Shown here: piece by piece, positions 60,149 to 64,000 of the stretch
Position numbering within the stretch: position 1 is the first letter of the stretch
Layout: every line of letters begins with the position of its first letter
Assembly (NCBI RefSeq): GCF_040706535.1
Contig: NZ_JAPDRJ010000005.1
Coordinates: 305,672-369,671 of the forward strand
Source of the DNA: Lentisalinibacter orientalis
GTDB lineage: Bacteria > Pseudomonadota > Gammaproteobacteria > Steroidobacterales > Woeseiaceae
Direction: 5' to 3'
Length of the DNA: 64,000 bases
Made by a program: the position numbers and the translations under genes
Notes under the pieces: generated by a model
The model's input: only the letters and a program-made list of their open reading frames with translations
Databases searched by the model: none
Told to the model about the DNA's origin: nothing

Positions 60149-60481
60149 TTACTCGTCTGCCACCCGGATGGTGATATGACTGTTGCGTTTGATGATCCGC
60201 GCACCGCGGCCCTTCGCGCGGGCACGGTAGCGGCGGAATGACGGCGCCTCGTTCACCTCGATGGCGGCGATACGCAGTTCGTCGATATCGGCACCGTGAT
60301 TGTGCTCCGCATTCGCGATGGCCGACTCGAGCACCTTCTTCACGATATGCGCGCCCTTCTTGGGCATGAACGCGAGCGTCTTCAGCGCGCTGTCCACCGT
60401 CTTGCCGCGGATGGTGTCCGCGACCAGCCGGCATTTCTGCGGCGAGATACGCGCGTAGCGCAGTGTTGCTGCAACCTGCAT
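60149..60481 (-). CDS. rplV: 50S ribosomal protein L22
   Basis: 110 residues. Its long hairpin lines the exit tunnel. ARISPQKCRLVADTIRGKTV and RYRARAKGRGARIIKRNSHI mark the globular part and the hairpin tip. Follows rpsS after 11 bp. Confidence 0.98.
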   Translation of the reverse strand: MQVAATLRYARISPQKCRLVADTIRGKTVDSALKTLAFMPKKGAHIVKKVLESAIANAEHNHGADIDELRIAAIEVNEAPSFRRYRARAKGRGARIIKRNSHITIRVADE

Positions 60482-60492
60482 CAGCCGTCTCC

Positions 60493-60768
60493 TCAGCGCT
60501 TCGTCTTGCGATCGCCGGAGTGACCCTTGAAGGTCCGGGTGATCGCGAACTCGCCCAACTTGTGACCCACCATGTTCTCCGATATCAGAACCGGCACATG
60601 CTGGCGCCCGTTATGCACGGCGATGGTCAGGCCGACCATGTCCGGCAGGATCATCGAGCGCCGCGACCATGTCCTGATCGGGCGGCGGTCGTTGCTCTCC
60701 ACAGCCGTCTGCACCTTCTTCTGGAGGTGGACGTCTACGAAAGGACCTTTCTTAACCGAGCGTGGCAT
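60493..60768 (-). CDS. rpsS: 30S ribosomal protein S19
   Basis: 91 residues. Head protein paired with S13. MPRSVKKGPFVDVHLQKKVQ, TWSRRSMILPDMVGLTIAVH and LGEFAITRTFKGHSGDRKTK are all standard. Follows rplB after 15 bp. Confidence 0.98.
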   Translation of the reverse strand: MPRSVKKGPFVDVHLQKKVQTAVESNDRRPIRTWSRRSMILPDMVGLTIAVHNGRQHVPVLISENMVGHKLGEFAITRTFKGHSGDRKTKR

Positions 60769-60783
60769 CTTTCAAACCCTGTA

Positions 60784-61620
60784 TTACTTCTGCTTGCGGC
60801 GCTTGCGGCGGCGCACGATCATCGAATCCGTGCGCTTGTTCTTGCGCGTCTTGTAACCCTTCGTGGGCACGCCCCACGGGGTCACCGGATGGCGGCCGCC
60901 GGAAGTCCTGCCCTCGCCGCCGCCATGGGGGTGGTCGACCGGGTTCATGACCACGCCGCGCACGGTCGGGCGCACACCTTTCCAGCGCTTCGCGCCGGCC
61001 TTGCCGAGCTTGCGCAGGTTGTGCTCGCCGTGGCCCACCTCGCCGATGGTGGCCCGGCATTCCGAGTGGATGCGCCGCATCTCGCCGGAGCGCAGCCGCA
61101 GCGTCGCGTAGGTGCCCTCGCGGGCCGCGAGCTGGGCCGAGGCGCCGGCCGAACGCATCAGCTGCGCGCCCTTGCCCGGCTTCATCTCGATGCAGTGGAT
61201 GACCGTACCCACCGGGATGCTGCGCAGCGGCAGGGCATTGCCCGGCTTGATCGGGGCGTCTTCGCCCGACAGCACCGTCTGACCCGCGCTCACGCCCTTC
61301 GGCGCGAGGATGTAGCGCCACTCGCCGTCGGCGTATTTGATCAGCGCCAGGTGGGCACTGCGGTTCGGGTCGTATTCGATACGCTCGACCGTCCCCGGGA
61401 TGCCGTCCTTGTTGCGCTTGAAGTCCACGATACGGTAGCGCTGCTTGTGTCCGCCGCCCTGGTGGCGCACCGTGATGCGGCCCTTGTTGTTGCGGCCGCC
61501 GGTCTTCGCCTTCTTGGCCAGCAACGGGCCGAAGGGCTCGCCCTTGTACAGCTCGGGCGTGCGCACCTTGACGACGAAACGCCGGCCGGCGGATGTCGGT
61601 TTTGCTTTCTGCAGTGGCAT
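60784..61620 (-). CDS. rplB: 50S ribosomal protein L2
   Basis: 278 residues. Largest 50S protein, needed for peptidyl-transferase activity and subunit joining. RNNKGRITVRHQGGGHKQRY is the N-terminal core, and MNPVDHPHGGGEGRTSGGRH contains the His loop near the active centre. Follows rplW after 15 bp. Confidence 0.98.
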   Translation of the reverse strand: MPLQKAKPTSAGRRFVVKVRTPELYKGEPFGPLLAKKAKTGGRNNKGRITVRHQGGGHKQRYRIVDFKRNKDGIPGTVERIEYDPNRSAHLALIKYADGEWRYILAPKGVSAGQTVLSGEDAPIKPGNALPLRSIPVGTVIHCIEMKPGKGAQLMRSAGASAQLAAREGTYATLRLRSGEMRRIHSECRATIGEVGHGEHNLRKLGKAGAKRWKGVRPTVRGVVMNPVDHPHGGGEGRTSGGRHPVTPWGVPTKGYKTRKNKRTDSMIVRRRKRRKQK

Positions 61621-61635
61621 TCTTCTGGACCCCTG

Positions 61636-61944
61636 TTACTCAGCGCCGAGGAAGTCGATGTCGCTGCCCGCAGCCAGCTTCACGTACGCCTTCTTCCACG
61701 CCGGGCGCTTGCCGATGGTCTGGCCGAAGCGCTTGAACTTGCCCTTGTGGTTGACCACCTGCACGCCCTCTACCTCGACCTCGAACAGCATCTCCACCGC
61801 TGCCCGGATCTCCTGCTTGGTCGCGTCCCGGCGCACCCGGAACACCACCTGGTTGTCGCGCTCGCCGACGGTCGTGGTCTTCTCGGAGATGTGCGGCCCG
61901 AGAACCACGTTCATCAGCCGTTCCTGGCGTGCGATGGCGCTCAT
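61636..61944 (-). CDS. rplW: 50S ribosomal protein L23
   Basis: 102 residues from the ATG at 61944 (MSAIARQERLMNVVLGPHIS). Exit-tunnel docking protein for trigger factor and SRP. HISEKTTTVGERDNQVVFRV and VEGVQVVNHKGKFKRFGQTI are conserved. The ATG overlaps the rplD stop by 4 bp. Confidence 0.97.
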   Translation of the reverse strand: MSAIARQERLMNVVLGPHISEKTTTVGERDNQVVFRVRRDATKQEIRAAVEMLFEVEVEGVQVVNHKGKFKRFGQTIGKRPAWKKAYVKLAAGSDIDFLGAE

Positions 61945-62546
61945 GACAGACGCTCCTCGATCAGTTTCAGCGCGGGCACGGTGATCAGCACCTTCTCGAA
62001 ACGCATCAGCGTTACCGGATCCACCGCCGCCACGTCGCAGATGCCCACGTTCTTCAGATTGCGTGCCGCCAGGTAGACCTTCTCGTCGAACGCCTCGTTG
62101 ACGATCAGCACGTCGTCCAGGCCCAGCGACTTGAGCTTGCCGGCCAGCTCCTTCGTCTTCGGCGCCTCCAGCGTGAGCTCGCCGGTGACCACCAGGCGCT
62201 CCTGGCGGATCAGCTCGGAGAGAACCGACTTCAGGGCACCGCGGTACATCTTGCGATTGACCTTCTGCTCGAAGCTGCGCGGCCTGGCGGCGAACGCACG
62301 GCCACCGCCCACCCAGATGGGGCTGCGGATGGTGCCGGCGCGGGCCCGGCCCGTTCCCTTCTGCCGCCACGGCTTGGCGCCGCCGCCGCGCACGTCGGAG
62401 CGGTTCTTCTGCGCCTTCGTGCCGGCGCGGGCGCCGGCCAGATAGGCCGTCACGACCTGGTGCACCAGCGACTCGTTGTAGCTGGCGCCGAAGGCTTCCT
62501 CGGACACCTCTACGCTGCCGCCGGCATCGGCGAGTTTCAGTTCCAT
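61941..62546 (-). CDS. rplD: 50S ribosomal protein L4
   Basis: 201 residues from the ATG at 62546 (MELKLADAGGSVEVSEEAFG), the same length as E. coli L4; an ATG two codons earlier (62552) overlaps the rplC stop and is possible. The tunnel-loop segment GGGAKPWRQKGTGRARAGTI is intact. In E. coli L4 represses its own operon through the S10 leader, which matters for the structured leader found here before rplC (63218-63497). Confidence 0.97.
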   Translation of the reverse strand: MELKLADAGGSVEVSEEAFGASYNESLVHQVVTAYLAGARAGTKAQKNRSDVRGGGAKPWRQKGTGRARAGTIRSPIWVGGGRAFAARPRSFEQKVNRKMYRGALKSVLSELIRQERLVVTGELTLEAPKTKELAGKLKSLGLDDVLIVNEAFDEKVYLAARNLKNVGICDVAAVDPVTLMRFEKVLITVPALKLIEERLS

Positions 62547-62548
62547 CG

Positions 62549-63217
62549 TCATGCCTTGCCACCCTCGCTGCCGACGCGCGCCTTCACGGCGGGCTGCACG
62601 ATGACGCGTCCGCCGCGGTGACCGGGGACAGCGCCCTTGACCAGGATCAGGTTGCGCTCGGCGTCCACCCGGACGACCTCGAGGTTCTGGGTGGTGCGGC
62701 GCACGTTGCCCATCTGGCCGGCCATCTTCTTGCCCTTGAACACGCGGCCCGGGGTCTGGTTCTGACCGATCGAGCCGGGCACCCGGTGGGAAAGCGAGTT
62801 GCCGTGGGTGGCGTCCTGGGTGCGGAAGTTGTGCCGCTTGACCGTGCCGGCAAAGCCCTTGCCGATGGTGGTGCCGATCACGTCGACCTTCTGGCCGACC
62901 TCGAACCGGTCCACGCGAATCTCGGCACCCGGCGCCAGCTCGTCCTCGGCCGGTGCCTCGTCCAGGCGGAACTCGCGCAGCGAGTCGCCCGCGTCGACCT
63001 TGGCGGCCGCGAACTGACCGGCCCGCGGCTTCGACACCCGGGAGGCCTTCGCACTGCCGGAGGTGACCTGGAAGGCGTGATAACCGTCGCGCTCGGGCGT
63101 CTTCACCTGCGTGACGCGATTTGGCAGCGCCTCGATCACGGTGACCGGCACAGAATTGCCGTCCTCCGTGAAGATGCGCGTCATGCCGCACTTGCGGCCA
63201 ACGATTCCGATAGCCAT
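62549..63217 (-). CDS. rplC: 50S ribosomal protein L3
   Basis: 222 residues from the ATG at 63217 (MAIGIVGRKCGMTRIFTEDG); a TTG at 63280 is in frame but adds non-conserved sequence. KRHNFRTQDATHGNSLSHRV and GRVFKGKKMAGQMGNVRRTT are the L3 signatures, with the Gln methylated by PrmB in the GHRx region (SLSHRVPGSIGQNQTPG). It is separated from rpsJ by 317 bp instead of the usual few bases, and has its own promoter and leader. Confidence 0.97.
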   Translation of the reverse strand: MAIGIVGRKCGMTRIFTEDGNSVPVTVIEALPNRVTQVKTPERDGYHAFQVTSGSAKASRVSKPRAGQFAAAKVDAGDSLREFRLDEAPAEDELAPGAEIRVDRFEVGQKVDVIGTTIGKGFAGTVKRHNFRTQDATHGNSLSHRVPGSIGQNQTPGRVFKGKKMAGQMGNVRRTTQNLEVVRVDAERNLILVKGAVPGHRGGRVIVQPAVKARVGSEGGKA

Positions 63218-63497
63218 CTGAGACTTTCCCGTCGTGTGCCGGCTCCGGTTGGCCGGCACCCTCTTTAATGAAACAATCAACCTTCACCGCGATGACTACG
63301 ATTGGCCATCGCTGCCTGTCGCGAACTCAAGACACGCGAAAGGGGCCAGCTCTTCGCTCGACCCCTGCCGGGTCTGCGGAACTGACCCCCACGCCGGCCG
63401 AAGCCGATGTGCCCGGGATTTGCCGTTTACGCCGCATGTGGCGGCGTCGCTGTCTGAGGATCAGGCCGACTCCCGGCCCGGCCTGGTCCCGAAGGAG
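63218..63497 (-). promoter_or_regulatory. Structured mRNA leader of rplC, about 280 nt
   Basis: Transcription from the promoter at 63504-63531 should begin near 63497 and run to the rplC ATG without another gene. Three strong stems are visible: 63429-63447 (7-bp arms ACGCCGC/GCGGCGT), 63342-63352 with 63379-63389 (11 bp including two G-U pairs) enclosing a perfect GACCC/GGGTC hairpin (63360-63374), and 63236-63259 (8-bp arms GTGCCGGC/GCCGGCAC) ending 18 nt before the start codon. This is what an autoregulatory ribosomal-protein leader would look like; whether it is the L4-binding S10 leader cannot be told by eye. Confidence 0.55.
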
Positions 63498-63503
63498 CCC
63501 GCT

Positions 63504-63531
63504 ATTATAACAAGTCGGGCGCCATGTTCAA
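63504..63531 (-). promoter_or_regulatory. Strong sigma-70 promoter between rpsJ and rplC
   Basis: Reverse strand: TTGAAC (63526-63531, 5/6), 16-bp spacer, TATAAT (63504-63509, 6/6), with TG at the extended -10 position (TTGTTATAAT). The -35 ends 3 bp before the rpsJ stop. It is the best sigma-70 match seen in the window. Confidence 0.8.
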
Positions 63532-63534
63532 TTT

Positions 63535-63849
63535 CTAATTCAGCTTGATCTGGACGTCCACGCCCGCCGGCAGCTCGAGCTTCATCAGCGCGTCCACCGT
63601 CTTGTCCGTGGGATCCACGATATCCATCAGCCGCTTGTGGGTGCGCAGCTCGTACTGGTCCCGCGCGTCCTTGTTGACGTGGGGCGAGATCAGCACGGTG
63701 AAGCGCTCCTTCTTCGTGGGCAGCGGCACCGGCCCTTTCACGGTGGCGCCGGTGCGCTTCGCCGTCTCCACGATCTCCCGGGCCGACGTGTCGATCAGCC
63801 GGTGGTCGAAGGCCTTGAGGCGGATTCGGATGTTCTGGTTTGTTGCCAT
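63535..63849 (-). CDS. rpsJ: 30S ribosomal protein S10 (NusE)
   Basis: 104 residues from the ATG at 63849 (MATNQNIRIRLKAFDHRLID). Besides its ribosomal role it binds NusB in antitermination. PTKKERFTVLISPHVNKDAR and YELRTHKRLMDIVDPTDKTV are conserved. No purine-rich ribosome site lies directly before this ATG; the nearest AGGAGG is 23 nt away inside a REP-B element. An in-frame ATG at 63882 would make the REP coding, but conservation favours 63849. It follows tuf by 36 bp. Confidence 0.97.
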   Translation of the reverse strand: MATNQNIRIRLKAFDHRLIDTSAREIVETAKRTGATVKGPVPLPTKKERFTVLISPHVNKDARDQYELRTHKRLMDIVDPTDKTVDALMKLELPAGVDVQIKLN

Positions 63850-63858
63850 GTTGTTGAA

Positions 63859-63880
63859 TCGGGCCTGAAGGCCCTCCTGC
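63859..63880 (-). repeat. REP-B unit in the tuf-rpsJ gap
   Basis: One mismatch (CTGC for CTAC) to the other REP-B copies. On the coding strand it reads GCAGGAGGGCCTTCAGGCCC: an AGGAGG followed by a GGGCC/GGCCC stem (63861-63874). The stem shares two bases with AGGAGG. Confidence 0.8.
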
Positions 63881-63885
63881 ATTGT

Positions 63886-64000
<115 letters not shown>

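Noticed and set aside
63218..63480. A short protein gene in the rpsJ-rplC gap (including a TTG-initiated extension of rplC at 63280)
   Set aside because: The encoded residues show no conservation with L3 and the region folds into strong stems, so it is better read as an untranslated leader.

Overview
The window is a dense, GC-rich stretch of a gammaproteobacterial chromosome. The lineage call rests on gene content and order: the maf-rng-yhdP-tldD block with pmbA nearby, miaB-phoH-ybeY-ybeX-lnt-leuS-lptE, RsfS/RlmH/NadD/HolA, and the complete S10-spc-alpha ribosomal array. It is not an enteric organism: the GC is high, sulfate activation uses a fused Sat-CysC, and there are phhB, a secreted S9 peptidase and intergenic REP-type palindromes of the GTAGGAGGG...CCC class. 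Order-level placement (Chromatiales/Xanthomonadales-like) is a guess. No tRNA, rRNA, prophage, transposase or CRISPR array was seen.

Layout. 0-6 kb: pmbA (cut by the left edge), purE-purK, an AAA-FHA ATPase, two small proteins and tldD; TldD and PmbA form one heterodimeric protease. 6-14.6 kb, all leftward: yhdP, rng, maf, rlmH, rsfS, nadD and holA (envelope lipid homeostasis, RNA maturation, ribosome silencing, NAD synthesis, DNA polymerase III delta). 14.6-22.7 kb: a mixed block (Trm112-like, MerC-like, an unknown membrane/TPR-like protein, yidD, sufE, cysS, hisI, S9 peptidase, unknown membrane protein, putative zincin) that sits between holA and its usual upstream partners lptE and leuS. 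22.7-33 kb, leftward: lptE, leuS, lnt, ybeX, ybeY, phoH, miaB and sat-cysC. 33-38 kb: ssb, an MFS transporter and divergent uvrA. 38-48.5 kb: a small lipoprotein, trpS, ggt, pepQ, phhB, an SDR and an RND efflux pair. 48.5-49.85 kb: a lower-GC Sel1-like gene between repeats. 49.85-64 kb, leftward: tuf-rpsJ-rplC...rplQ.

Three structural features stand out. First, a composite repeat (REP palindrome pair, linker, large hairpin, single REP) occurs at 37.84-38.17 kb and again, in mirror orientation, at 48.49-49.84 kb. The right copy appears to be split by a 1-kb segment carrying one gene. Second, many gene junctions carry tiny tandem repeats of three or four 10-14 bp units (4089, 11959, 31167, 39574, 41478), with a related 12-bp array inside rng (11039). 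Several overlap stop codons or ribosome-binding sites. Third, the ribosomal array has a near-consensus promoter and a strongly structured leader of about 280 nt between rpsJ and rplC, and a REP element supplies the only Shine-Dalgarno-like sequence before rpsJ. All calls are from reading the sequence and from family knowledge; no database search was run.
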